From Shewanella psychrotolerans (GTDB lineage Bacteria > Pseudomonadota > Gammaproteobacteria > Enterobacterales > Shewanellaceae): 64,000 bases of DNA. The notes beneath the pieces are model-generated. The model worked only from the letters and a program-made list of their open reading frames with translations, did no database searches and had not been told where the DNA came from. Positions 54,103 through 63,136 of this stretch are shown one piece after another. The stretch lies in the NCBI RefSeq assembly GCF_019457595.1, contig NZ_CP080419.1, forward strand, positions 1,922,001 to 1,986,000. The letters run 5' to 3'. How positions within the stretch are numbered: the first letter of the stretch is position 1; each line of letters begins with the position of its first letter. The position numbers and the translations under genes are program-made.

Positions 54103-54852
54103 ATGAAAAAGCAGATCCTAGCAGCACTTATCTCTACCACCTTACTGACCAGTTCTATGAGCTATGCAGCATCGGTTCAAGGCCAAGAGGTCGCCTCTGA
54201 GCCTTCGGATAAAGAGGCGTTAATTGGTGTGGGTTCCGGTATTGTTCTGGGCGCTGTTGTCGGTGGCCCAGTTGGCGCCATTATCGGTGCCTTTACTGGT
54301 GGAATGATTGGTCAATCGGTTGCAGATGATAGTGAGATAAAGTTTCAGCAGGCGCAGTTAGCGCAGCAAGAGAGTGAAATCGCCATGCTGAATCAGGAAA
54401 AACAACATTTTGAAAGTCTCAATGAGCAGTATGTGAGTGCGCAACGAGAACTTGAAGGCCTTAAGCAGCGTCAAGGTGCACGATTAGAAGAGCTCGCACT
54501 TGGGCTTAATGTGCAGTTTAAAACGGGCTCTTCTGAGGTGGAGTCACACTTTAAGGAGCAGCTTAACGAGGTGGCTGATGTGATGGCGATGTCACCTGAG
54601 CTTAAGCTCGATTTAACCGGTTATGCCGATAGACGCGGGGAGTCTAGTTATAACCAAGCCTTGTCGGAGCAACGCGTCGCCGAAGTTAGACGTTATTTGG
54701 TTAAGCAAGGCGTCAATGAGTCTCGTTTAGATGCCAAAGCATTTGGTGCGACGGCGCCAGTGAAAGATGAGCAGAGCTTTGAAAATGACTTCTTTGACCG
54801 CCGGGTGACCATTAAGTTATTGCCAGCCGATACCGCCATCGCCGCCAACTAG
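54103..54852 (+). CDS. pdsO: Sortase-associated OmpA-like protein PdsO
   Basis: A 249-aa envelope protein. It has a signal peptide (MKKQILAALISTTLLTSSMS), a glycine-zipper stretch (GIVLGAVVGGPVGAIIGAFT), a coiled-coil region (about 85-125) and a C-terminal OmpA peptidoglycan-binding domain (FKTGSSEVESHFKEQL, LDLTGYADRRGESSYNQALS). ATG 54103 follows AAGGA by 8 nt and matches the signal peptide; the frame opens 26 codons earlier. It precedes the sortase target in the same operon. Confidence 0.92.
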   Translation: MKKQILAALISTTLLTSSMSYAASVQGQEVASEPSDKEALIGVGSGIVLGAVVGGPVGAIIGAFTGGMIGQSVADDSEIKFQQAQLAQQESEIAMLNQEKQHFESLNEQYVSAQRELEGLKQRQGARLEELALGLNVQFKTGSSEVESHFKEQLNEVADVMAMSPELKLDLTGYADRRGESSYNQALSEQRVAEVRRYLVKQGVNESRLDAKAFGATAPVKDEQSFENDFFDRRVTIKLLPADTAIAAN

Positions 54853-54903
54853 AGGTTTCACATAGAAATTAATCTTGGCGTTGTTGCAGTAAGGAGTTTG
54901 CAC

Positions 54904-57171
54904 ATGAAAACCGTGTTTTGTCGTTTAACCAACCTTTGCCCCCCGAGGGGGGCATTTTTTCACTCCCTCTTAAATCCAATTAGGCAGACTGTCACTAAAA
55001 GTCTGCTCGTGGCATTGACTCTGTTATTACCGTTAAATGTATTGGCGTTGACAGAAGATGAGACTCCACTGGGCAGCGCTCAGTTAGTTTATACCTATGC
55101 AAAAAGCGATGCAGGTAGCGATGTAGATAGCGAAGGGGAGGCGCAGGCGCGTTTTACAGCATTACCAGTTAATACCCAAGTTGAGATGCAGGTCTCGGGT
55201 TGGCTTAACCGAGTAACGGTGAAGCAGTATTTTCATAATAATAGTGAACATTGGCTAAATGGCACGTATCAGTTTCCATTGCCCCATGATGCGGCTGTTG
55301 ATTCGATGACATTACGCGTTGGTGAGCGGATATTGGAAGGGGAGATAAAAACTAAGCTAGAGGCTAAAAAACGGTTTGAGGTGGCCAAAGCCAGTGGTCA
55401 AAAGGCCAGTTTGGTTGAGCAACATAAGCCTAATCTGTTCTCTACTCAAGTTGCTAATTTGGCACCAGGTAAGACCCTTGTGGTCGAGATCGCCTATCAA
55501 CAGCTAGTCAACTATCAACAAGGGGAGTTTAGTTTACGATTCCCTATGGCGATTACGCCTCGCTACTCCCCCAAAAATCAGTTACCCACTGAGCCGCAAG
55601 CGCAGTTTGTTGCCCCGTCTTTTGTTGAACCAATGTTAACAGCAAAGGGAACTAATGCTAGTGAGTCCAATAACGTCAGTTTACATATTGAATTAAATGG
55701 AGGGATGGAGCTTAGCCATATTAAAACGCCTTATCATTTGATGCAGCAAACTGTGACTGGTGACAATGTGATTGAGCTTGAGTTAACCCAAGTGATAAAG
55801 GCAGAGCGAGACTTTGTATTGCGCTGGCAACCTCTATTATCTGAGCTTCCTACCGCAGTAGCCTTTACTCAGCAGGGGAGGACTCATCAGCCTGCAAGTC
55901 TTGGCACTAAAACTGTGAACATAAAACCGAGTGATGATTCATTCTCCAACATCAATAATGACTTTAGTGCTAACCAAGACTTTAGTGTTAACCAAGACTA
56001 TGGCTTAGTGATGCTGATGCCTCCGCAAGACAAATCGCGCCATGGTATGGCTCGTGAACTGACTTTGGTTATCGATACGTCAGGCTCTATGAGTGGTGAC
56101 TCAATCGTACAAGCAAAAAGGGCACTATTGCATGCGCTTGCGGGCTTAGGCGCTGATGACACGTTTAACATTATAGCGTTTGAGTCGAAAATTAAGACTT
56201 TGTCGCCTAGGCCGTTGATGGCAACGGCTGCGAATCTAGAGCGTGCCAATCTGTTTGTTAGAGAACTCGTTGCCGACGGTGGCACCGAGATGGCACCAGC
56301 TTTCATGCGAGCATTGAGCGCACCGTCCTCGAAATCATTAGACAGTGTTAGTCGGTTAAAACAAGTGGTGTTTATTACCGACGGCGCGATCGGCAATGAG
56401 GAGCAACTTTTTAGTTTGATAGCGGATCATTTAGGTGACAGTCGTTTATTCACCGTTGGTATCGGTGCTGCGCCTAATGGTTACTTTATGGAGCGAGCAG
56501 CACAGGCGGGGCGAGGAACCTATACCTACATAGGTAAGCTTAATGAAGTTGATCAAAAGATAGCTGAGTTAATGGATAAAATTGAGCATCCCATTGTGAG
56601 TAATGTGGAGTTGAGGCTAGGGGATGGGACTATACCCGATTATTGGCCTGTGAATATTGGCGATCTCTATGCTCAAGAGCCTGTGATGGTCGCGGTAAAG
56701 CTGAAATCTTCATTTCATCAATCCCATAACGATGAGCTCATCGTTTCAGGTACCTTGGGCGGACAGTTTTGGCAAAGACGCCTAACGCTGCAGCGCGATG
56801 CCAAGGGCAAAGGATTTGATCTGCTCTGGGCACGCAAACAGATCGCGGCGTTGCTGCTCAGTAAAAATGGCAGCAATAGTGACAGGATAAAGCGACAAGT
56901 GACTCAGGTGGCCTTGGATTATCATCTTGTGAGTCCGTATACCAGTTTAGTTGCGGTCGATAAAACGCCATCTCGTCCCTATGGCGAGGCGAGTGTCGAT
57001 GCATATTCCAGTACGATATTACCATTAGCCGTTCCTGGGACTTGGCCACAAACAGCGAGTGAAAGCCGACTATATATGGCGATTGGAGGGATGTTATTGT
57101 TTTTAGTTGGCGCATATTCATTGAGTTTTTCTGGTGTGTTGTTTAGGCGTCGTTTGGGTGCTCGGGCATGA
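54904..57171 (+). CDS. Marine proteobacterial sortase target protein (VIT-VWA, C-terminal sorting signal)
   Basis: A 755-aa protein and the apparent substrate of the adjacent sortase. After the N-terminal hydrophobic segment (SLLVALTLLLPLNVLA, residues about 36-50) come a VIT domain (about 75-200; GWLNRVTVKQYFHNNSEHWL, ASLVEQHKPNLFS) and a VWA domain with the MIDAS DTSGSMSGDS. The C-terminus has a sorting signal: WPQTAS, a hydrophobic helix and RRRLGARA. I chose ATG 54904 (AGGAG 7 nt upstream) over TTG 54898. A terminator-like hairpin lies within codons 12-19. Its stop overlaps the sortase start. Confidence 0.9.
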   Translation: MKTVFCRLTNLCPPRGAFFHSLLNPIRQTVTKSLLVALTLLLPLNVLALTEDETPLGSAQLVYTYAKSDAGSDVDSEGEAQARFTALPVNTQVEMQVSGWLNRVTVKQYFHNNSEHWLNGTYQFPLPHDAAVDSMTLRVGERILEGEIKTKLEAKKRFEVAKASGQKASLVEQHKPNLFSTQVANLAPGKTLVVEIAYQQLVNYQQGEFSLRFPMAITPRYSPKNQLPTEPQAQFVAPSFVEPMLTAKGTNASESNNVSLHIELNGGMELSHIKTPYHLMQQTVTGDNVIELELTQVIKAERDFVLRWQPLLSELPTAVAFTQQGRTHQPASLGTKTVNIKPSDDSFSNINNDFSANQDFSVNQDYGLVMLMPPQDKSRHGMARELTLVIDTSGSMSGDSIVQAKRALLHALAGLGADDTFNIIAFESKIKTLSPRPLMATAANLERANLFVRELVADGGTEMAPAFMRALSAPSSKSLDSVSRLKQVVFITDGAIGNEEQLFSLIADHLGDSRLFTVGIGAAPNGYFMERAAQAGRGTYTYIGKLNEVDQKIAELMDKIEHPIVSNVELRLGDGTIPDYWPVNIGDLYAQEPVMVAVKLKSSFHQSHNDELIVSGTLGGQFWQRRLTLQRDAKGKGFDLLWARKQIAALLLSKNGSNSDRIKRQVTQVALDYHLVSPYTSLVAVDKTPSRPYGEASVDAYSSTILPLAVPGTWPQTASESRLYMAIGGMLLFLVGAYSLSFSGVLFRRRLGARA
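54937..54960 (+). terminator. Terminator-like hairpin inside the sortase-target coding start
   Basis: TGCCCCCC (54937-54944) and GGGGGGCA (54947-54954) pair around a GA turn and are followed by six T residues. It has all signs of an intrinsic terminator but lies 33 bp after the chosen start codon. It may end pdsO transcripts or act as an attenuator for the target and sortase genes. Confidence 0.75.
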
Positions 57172-57830
57172 AAGGGCTAACAAGCAAGGTTTCAGGTCAA
57201 CGAATGGTATTAGTTATCACCGTTGTCGCTTGTGCATTATTGTTTAAGGGAGGATATATGCAGGCAAAAGCTCATTTTGCTCAGTTTCTAATTGAGCAGG
57301 CGTGGAATGACACCTTAAGCCATGGCGGCTTAAATAAACCCTGGAGCTGGGCTGATACTTATCCTATCGCCAAGATGCAGTTTATGAACTCACAACATAG
57401 CGTAATGGGCGATGCGCTTTATATTCTTGCAGGCGCATCAGGCCGAAATTTGGCATTTGGTCCAGCAGCTATCATGTCAAATAGTCAGATGAACGCCTGG
57501 GGTAATACTGTGATAGCTGGCCATCGTGATACTCATTTTGCTCGTCTAAAAGGGATAAAGCCTGGCCAGTTGATCTCGCTTCAAGATAGTTCGTCTCGGG
57601 AGAGACTATATCGAGTCGATACGATAGCGATCCTTGCTGAAGATGATACCTCTCTGATGGGCTTACATGACGAATTGCAGCTGACATTAGTCACTTGCTA
57701 TCCGTTTGAGAGTTTAGCTGCCCAAAGCCGCTGGCGCTTTGTTGTGGTGGCTAAGCCAATTAAAACCGAGGCGTTGGCGGATGTCGCTGCCAATGCTTCG
57801 CTAGATAGGCATGACGCGATTTCGCCCTAG
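57168..57830 (+). CDS. Class GN sortase
   Basis: A 220-aa transpeptidase. An N-terminal anchor helix (MVLVITVVACALLFKGGYM) precedes the sortase beta-barrel. The catalytic His is in VIAGHRDTHFARL, the Cys in LTLVTCYPFES and the Arg in AQSRWRFVVVAK. It starts as an ATGA overlap with the target gene, and its last 30 bp overlap tail to tail with the diguanylate cyclase gene. A single sortase with a single target is the usual state of this system. Confidence 0.94.
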   Translation: MKGLTSKVSGQRMVLVITVVACALLFKGGYMQAKAHFAQFLIEQAWNDTLSHGGLNKPWSWADTYPIAKMQFMNSQHSVMGDALYILAGASGRNLAFGPAAIMSNSQMNAWGNTVIAGHRDTHFARLKGIKPGQLISLQDSSSRERLYRVDTIAILAEDDTSLMGLHDELQLTLVTCYPFESLAAQSRWRFVVVAKPIKTEALADVAANASLDRHDAISP

Positions 57831-58820
57831 GCGTTTAGCCTCGTAGAGAAATTTATCGGTACGTTCAATCAATTGGCTAGCCGATTCATTTTTTTGCCAT
57901 TCACATACGCCAAAAGAGGCGCTAATGTTGTCGATAAGCTGATCTTTTCGGCGGTCTTTCAAGCTAACCTTTTCGAGTGAACGGCGCATCGCTTCGGCAA
58001 GGTGCCGTGCTTTGCGCTGATGGCTATTGGGTACAATAATGGCAAATTCCTCACCACCATAACGATAGATTTTAATACCATCACGGCATGAGTCACCAAG
58101 GCGTTTCGCAACAGCTTTTAAGACACTATCACCGAGTTGATGTCCGTAGTTATCGTTAAATTGTTTGAAATAATCAATATCTGCCATGATAAGGCAGGTA
58201 CCTTCTGGCGCTTGAGCTAACAATCCATCAAGCTCTTGATCAAATGCTCGGCGGTTGAGCACTCCTGTTAATGCATCGTAGTAGACATCTTTTTCTGAGC
58301 GCTTAAGTTCGGCGCGTAGCGCGTCGATCTCTTTCTGTGCTTTTTCTAATCGACCAGTAAAATACTCGGTGCTTGAACGGATCTCTTCAGACTCTTTTAC
58401 TAGGCTGCGGATAAGCCCGAGAACCTTCTCTAAACTTACTCCTTCCTCTTCAATTTGATTAAGCTTATTAAAGTTGTTGTCGACCCGTTGCTGGAATTGG
58501 GTGGCATCATGGTTAGTATCTTTTAGAGATTGTGCAAGCTCTACCGTCATCGCTTCGAGGTTTTGGCGCATATCCAGTACATCAATCTCAACGGGATCTG
58601 AGATATGTTCGCGGTAAAGTAATTCAGCGTTAATGGGGGGGCAGGTATTGTATTGTGAAACTATGGTATCCATTTTTTCGACGAGCGCAGGGTCTTGTTC
58701 ACCTACATAGGCATACCATAAAGCATAATTTGTCGGCGTTGTTGGAATTTGATGTTTCAACATCAAAGGTACGGCTTTTTTTAGGTTTGTTGCCGCGGTT
58801 CGCATTAACTCTTTCGACAT
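57801..58820 (-). CDS. Diguanylate cyclase (GGDEF domain)
   Basis: A 339-aa cyclic-di-GMP synthase. The N-terminal 160 residues are helical with no membrane span, and a coiled coil (about 165-185) leads into the GGDEF domain, whose active site reads YRYGGEEFAII. The typical end is EAKRLGRNRV. I chose ATG 58820 (AGGA about 11 nt upstream) over a 28-codon extension. It is next to the sortase genes and may or may not be linked to them. Confidence 0.93.
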   Translation of the reverse strand: MSKELMRTAATNLKKAVPLMLKHQIPTTPTNYALWYAYVGEQDPALVEKMDTIVSQYNTCPPINAELLYREHISDPVEIDVLDMRQNLEAMTVELAQSLKDTNHDATQFQQRVDNNFNKLNQIEEEGVSLEKVLGLIRSLVKESEEIRSSTEYFTGRLEKAQKEIDALRAELKRSEKDVYYDALTGVLNRRAFDQELDGLLAQAPEGTCLIMADIDYFKQFNDNYGHQLGDSVLKAVAKRLGDSCRDGIKIYRYGGEEFAIIVPNSHQRKARHLAEAMRRSLEKVSLKDRRKDQLIDNISASFGVCEWQKNESASQLIERTDKFLYEAKRLGRNRVMPI

Positions 58821-58921
58821 AATTAGCTGTTTCCTAGATGAACTTGGTTTGCCATCTATCAATTGAAATCGTATACCAAGTGCTGATCTTGGCCAGTGTA
58901 TCAACCATAAAGATTTTTATA

Positions 58922-58963
58922 CCAATCACATTAATAATAAGCGTGTTTACTTAATGTGATTGG
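58922..58963. repeat. Perfect 13-bp inverted repeat with 16-bp spacer
   Basis: CCAATCACATTAA (58922-58934) and TTAATGTGATTGG (58951-58963) pair exactly. It lies between letB and the diguanylate cyclase gene. AT-rich elements starting ACCAATCACATTAA recall intergenic repeats I associate with Shewanella and Vibrio genomes; whether this one is multi-copy cannot be seen here. Confidence 0.7.
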
Positions 58964-59025
58964 CGTCTAGGTTATCGTGTACAGGTTACTTCAAAGCATA
59001 GCGCGAGGAGATAGGCTTCTCCATA

Positions 59026-61650
59026 TTAGTTGTTACTTTGTTGAGCAGGAGCCCACTCTAACCATTGCTGGTCGATTTTCTGATGTAAGATAAAGCGCTT
59101 ATCTGCGTTGATTTGATTGTTAGTTGAACTAATCTGTTCAGTTACAACGCCTATTCCACCCGCTAGAATATTTTCCAGAGAACCTGCTTCAATTTGAGCG
59201 CCAGAAAACAAGCCAACATCGACTTTAATCCCGGAAAGATCCCAGAACTGACTGCTTTGATTGACGAGATGTTTATATTTGGCATCAATTTGAGCCATTA
59301 TCAGCACCTCTACACCATCGCCTGTAAGACGATAATCTCTAACGTCACCGATCTTAATGCCGCGGAAAATAATCGGCGTCCCCACTTTAATTGAGCCGAG
59401 ATTTGAGTCGACTAAGGTGATTGATAACGCATCATCATCAAGGTGTATCGGTGCCTCTATGGTGCCAGCAAATTGAGTGATAGTTTGCGCACTGCTCCCT
59501 GGGATCGCCGCAACATAAGGCCCTGTAAGTAGTGTTTCTGCAGCAGTGATCCCTGAAAGGGATATTTGCGCATCAACAAGGTAATACTGCGAATCTTTGC
59601 GGGTGAAAACGTTGGCATATTCCCCATAGAGATAGGCATCGATGTTTAAAGCGCTTAGGTCGGCATTGAGTTTTACTTGCTCTACTTCACCGATTTGGTG
59701 ACCCATATATCGGATAGGGGCATGGGCGGCAACTTTACTACTGGCTGGGAAAGTTAACTCAATGGGCTGAGCTCTAGCGAGTGCCAATGATTGTGAGCCG
59801 TAAAGGTGCTGTTGATCGCCAGTTTCTCCCTCTTTTAACAAACCTAGGGAGACACTGCCTTTTAGTGCACCTTCTAAGGGCGCAACATCAACTTTAACGC
59901 CACTTAAACTCGCATCGATAGTCATCGCATCATTTCGCCAAAACACCGTGTTTTCCTTGATTAAGTTGCGAAAGGCTTTATCTATTCCTAAAACGATAGC
60001 AAAATTTTCGTTACTGACATTCCAATCAAGGCTAAGCACTTTTCCTATTTGCATTTTTTTGTAATAGATGGGCGATTTTGGTGCCAAATTGGCTCCATCG
60101 GGACTCGATAGCGTGATCGTTAACATTTCACGCTGTTCAATAGTTTCTTGTGCTTGTTGCATTGAGGCAAATAATGACAGTGATGTGCCGCTTGGGAGCT
60201 GCTGGGTGCTTTTGCTTTTTATTAAACTAATTGCACCTTTAGTTAAAGTGTCTAAATCTCTAGTGCTTACAGATACACCATCGAGAGATGCTTCTATGGC
60301 GAGCGCAGACTCAGGAATAAAATAGCTACCACTGGTGATTAGCGGACTGTATTCGGACCAAATCGCTATTTGATATTCGATACCACTAAAGTCAGGTTTG
60401 AATCTGACGCCTGTCACTGTGCCTATCGGTAGCTGCTTGAATCGCACCTCAGCGCCAGGTTTTATGCCCGGGTTATCCTCAGTGGACAGCGTTAACAGCA
60501 GCGGCTTGACTCGGTTCTCTGGTGCTGTATTAAGTAGTGTATATTCCGATTTAGGTTCACCCACGCCAGGAGTAAAATTAATCACGCTGCCAGTGACTAG
60601 GCGTGAGGCATGTTTTATTCCAGCGAGTGATATGTCTGCGCCTTCGGCCCAAAATTGAGCTGTGCCACTGAGTAAATCGGCATACTTTGTATCGATTGTG
60701 GCATCGAATCGAACGCCTTTATCCAGCAGATGAGTTTGGTTAATTCGGCCTATCTCTATGCCTCTAAAGACAATACTCGCACCAGTCTGTATTGCATCTG
60801 CATTGTCAGCGAGCAAACTAAAGGATGCACCTCCGAGTGCGGCATCGGCATCTTCATAAATAGTGAACTTATGATTAGTTGTGGCTTTTTGGGCATTGGG
60901 GTCGGAAGAGAAGGTAACCCCTCCCGCTAGAATAGCTGCGAGACTTTCTGTTTTTACTTTTAGGCCTGATAGTGAAGCATCGAGTGTTAGCCCTGATACA
61001 TTCCAAAAGGTAGAGTTTTGTTTAACCAAGTGAGCATACTGTTTCTGGATATAGGCATTAAACAATATGCTGTCATCATTAACGAGTCGGTAGCTGACGA
61101 TTTTTCCAACAGGAATTTGTCGGTAAAAAATTTGTGAGCCGACATCCAGTGAGCCAAGGCTGTCACTGGTAAGCTCAATCATCAGCCCATCGCTGCCTGG
61201 TGCGACCGGGGGAGCCTGATCTTCGGCAATAAAATCACTTCGGTATTCACCATCCCCAGGTTGGATTGCAATGTAGTTACCAGAAAACAGCGCATCTAGC
61301 CCCTCTACACCTGTAATAGAAGCTTTAGGCATTACTAACCAGAATTTGGTTTCATCACGCAAGAAAGGCGTTGAGCGATAATCCATAATAAGGTCAACGT
61401 AAACGCCTTTTAGTGCATCATCAATACTAATGTCGACAACTTTACCAACGGTTAAGCCTTGATAACGTACTAAGGTTTTGCCGACGTCAATGCCTGTTGC
61501 ACTAGGGAAATGGATTCGAACTTCAACGCCCGATTCTCGAATACTTTTAATACCAAGCCAAGCGCCTAATACGAGTGCGACTATAGGCAGTAACCATATA
61601 GGAGAGAAAAGCTTTTTCTTTACCACTTTAGGTGCTTCAATTTCTGTCAT
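59026..61650 (-). CDS. letB: LetB/YebT-like seven-MCE lipid transport protein
   Basis: An 874-aa inner-membrane-anchored protein with one helix (IWLLPIVALVLGAWLGI) and seven MCE (MlaD) domains in the periplasm. Each repeat carries a G-x-V/I-G-x core: GKTLVRYQGLTVGKV, QIFYRQIPVGKIV, SIVFRGIEIGRI, EVRFKQLPIGTV, IYYKKMQIGKV, IRYMGHQIGEV and IIFRGIKIGDV. Seven domains and the length match E. coli LetB (877 aa), which forms a tunnel for phospholipids between the membranes. Its start overlaps the preceding PqiA-like gene by 14 bp. Confidence 0.94.
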   Translation of the reverse strand: MTEIEAPKVVKKKLFSPIWLLPIVALVLGAWLGIKSIRESGVEVRIHFPSATGIDVGKTLVRYQGLTVGKVVDISIDDALKGVYVDLIMDYRSTPFLRDETKFWLVMPKASITGVEGLDALFSGNYIAIQPGDGEYRSDFIAEDQAPPVAPGSDGLMIELTSDSLGSLDVGSQIFYRQIPVGKIVSYRLVNDDSILFNAYIQKQYAHLVKQNSTFWNVSGLTLDASLSGLKVKTESLAAILAGGVTFSSDPNAQKATTNHKFTIYEDADAALGGASFSLLADNADAIQTGASIVFRGIEIGRINQTHLLDKGVRFDATIDTKYADLLSGTAQFWAEGADISLAGIKHASRLVTGSVINFTPGVGEPKSEYTLLNTAPENRVKPLLLTLSTEDNPGIKPGAEVRFKQLPIGTVTGVRFKPDFSGIEYQIAIWSEYSPLITSGSYFIPESALAIEASLDGVSVSTRDLDTLTKGAISLIKSKSTQQLPSGTSLSLFASMQQAQETIEQREMLTITLSSPDGANLAPKSPIYYKKMQIGKVLSLDWNVSNENFAIVLGIDKAFRNLIKENTVFWRNDAMTIDASLSGVKVDVAPLEGALKGSVSLGLLKEGETGDQQHLYGSQSLALARAQPIELTFPASSKVAAHAPIRYMGHQIGEVEQVKLNADLSALNIDAYLYGEYANVFTRKDSQYYLVDAQISLSGITAAETLLTGPYVAAIPGSSAQTITQFAGTIEAPIHLDDDALSITLVDSNLGSIKVGTPIIFRGIKIGDVRDYRLTGDGVEVLIMAQIDAKYKHLVNQSSQFWDLSGIKVDVGLFSGAQIEAGSLENILAGGIGVVTEQISSTNNQINADKRFILHQKIDQQWLEWAPAQQSNN

Positions 61651-62269
61651 CGTTCGATTCCAATCGGTCCCAGAGTAAACGCGTATCTAATACTTTCGCC
61701 GCCAGTTGAGTCAGCAATATAACTAATGCAAACGCTGTTGCTGCAGGCGCAGGCTTAGCGTCGAATATCTGTCCCATATTGACGAGCGCAGCGGTGATGG
61801 ATATGACAAAAAGGTCTAACATCGACCAGCGTCCAATCCATTCTATGATATGAAAACCAGCCATTAGTTTTCTTTTCGATATTGGTAATTCAAAACTAAT
61901 CGCGAGTAAATAGATGCCGAGGCCAACTATTTTTAGCATTGGCACTAATATACTGGCAGTAAACAAGATAATAGCAATCGGTAAAAGATCTAATTGAATT
62001 AGATGGTTAATACCACTGAATATGGTGTCTTTTCTCACCTGCCCTTGACTAGTCATAACAGTAATGGGATAGAGGTTAGCGGGGAACAACAAGATTGCAG
62101 CTGTGATCAGTAGTGCCCAACTTTTTTGTATGCTGCTGTGATCTCGGCTGGTGACGGCTTGTCCACATCGAGAGCAGATCGTTTGCTGTGTTTGACATAA
62201 ATTGGTGCAAGTCGGGCAGCAGGTAAGCCCGAGTCGCTGCCCTTGAACTGAGGTGTTACTGGTACTCAT
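61637..62269 (-). CDS. LetA/PqiA-like membrane protein, second half
   Basis: A 210-aa protein: a zinc ribbon (CCPTCTNLC, ICSRC) followed by four helices of one PqiA domain (ALLITAAILLFPANLYPITV, LDLLPIAIILFTASILVPML, MLDLFVISITAALVNM, ATAFALVILLTQLAAKVL). E. coli LetA (YebS) carries two such domains in one 427-aa chain; here they are separate. ATG 62269 has its own GGAG 8 nt upstream. It supplies LetB with lipid, by analogy. Confidence 0.88.
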   Translation of the reverse strand: MSTSNTSVQGQRLGLTCCPTCTNLCQTQQTICSRCGQAVTSRDHSSIQKSWALLITAAILLFPANLYPITVMTSQGQVRKDTIFSGINHLIQLDLLPIAIILFTASILVPMLKIVGLGIYLLAISFELPISKRKLMAGFHIIEWIGRWSMLDLFVISITAALVNMGQIFDAKPAPAATAFALVILLTQLAAKVLDTRLLWDRLESNDDRN

Positions 62270-62888
62270 CAAGAACGCTCCACATATGTTCTATGTCATA
62301 TTCTCTCTGCAAAAAAATGACTACGATAAATAACATCGTAAAGCAAAAGGTACCAATGCCGAAGTAAAGATCCGTATAATCAGAGAGTTGAAATACAGAA
62401 ACGAAGATACTGATCATATAAATTTCTAACATGCTCAGCTGACTTATCAGCTTGTGTTGACATAAAAACCCCTTATAAATCTTACGAAAAAAAGGATTAT
62501 GTAACTGATATTTTACAATAAGAACTTGGAACAATACCGATAGGATCAGCAGACCTGGTGCTATTACCGCTGCCGTTAATACTGCAATAGCCACCACCCA
62601 ATATCCTTGATCTGCCACAGACATTGCCCCACCAAAGATGGTCGTTGTTCTGATACTGCCAAGAAAGTGAAGTTCGAGCACGGGGAAAAAATTTGCTGGA
62701 AAATAGAGTGCTAGCGCCGCTAGGCATAAAGCAAGCATACCGTTAATTGAACAATATGGTGTGTCATAGAGGTAGCTGTTGCAACGAGGACATAAGGCAC
62801 GAACTCCCGATGGGAGCGCGCGCTTTCTGACGACCAAATCGCAGGAACGACAAAGGACGATACTCTTATCTAACACGTCTCTATCCAT
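62256..62888 (-). CDS. LetA/PqiA-like membrane protein, first half
   Basis: A 210-aa protein with zinc ribbon VLCRSCDLVV and CPRCNSYL, then four helices (MLALCLAALALYFPANFFPV, GYWVVAIAVLTAAVIAPGLL, ISQLSMLEIYMISIFVSVFQ, FGIGTFCFTMLFIVVIFLQ). It overlaps the second half by 14 bp. Together the two equal one LetA. No good Shine-Dalgarno precedes ATG 62888, so the start is uncertain. Confidence 0.87.
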   Translation of the reverse strand: MDRDVLDKSIVLCRSCDLVVRKRALPSGVRALCPRCNSYLYDTPYCSINGMLALCLAALALYFPANFFPVLELHFLGSIRTTTIFGGAMSVADQGYWVVAIAVLTAAVIAPGLLILSVLFQVLIVKYQLHNPFFRKIYKGFLCQHKLISQLSMLEIYMISIFVSVFQLSDYTDLYFGIGTFCFTMLFIVVIFLQREYDIEHMWSVLDEYQ

Positions 62889-63107
62889 AATGCGTTTTGA
62901 TATATTCCTATCATTGAGGGTCGTTATGAGAAAGACACTTTATTGATATAGACCAGTAATCTGCTGATGTTAACGTATTACTATGATGCTGTTGGACATA
63001 AATTTTATCGCCTTGGGCATACAGAGTCTAACTATTTATATAGCATAAGATTCTATCAGATAAATTTGAACACTTGCATAAGAACTTATAATTGTGAGAT
63101 TCTACAA

Positions 63108-63123
63108 CTGTATATAAAAACAG
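63108..63123. promoter_or_regulatory. LexA box (SOS operator) of yebG
   Basis: AACTGTATATAAAAACAGTG has the CTG-N10-CAG core at 63108-63123 with an AT-rich centre, matching the gammaproteobacterial SOS box. It ends 13 bp before the yebG ATG. TATAAT at 63087-63092 may be the -10 box. Confidence 0.88.
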
Positions 63124-63136
63124 TGTGAGGGTAGGC

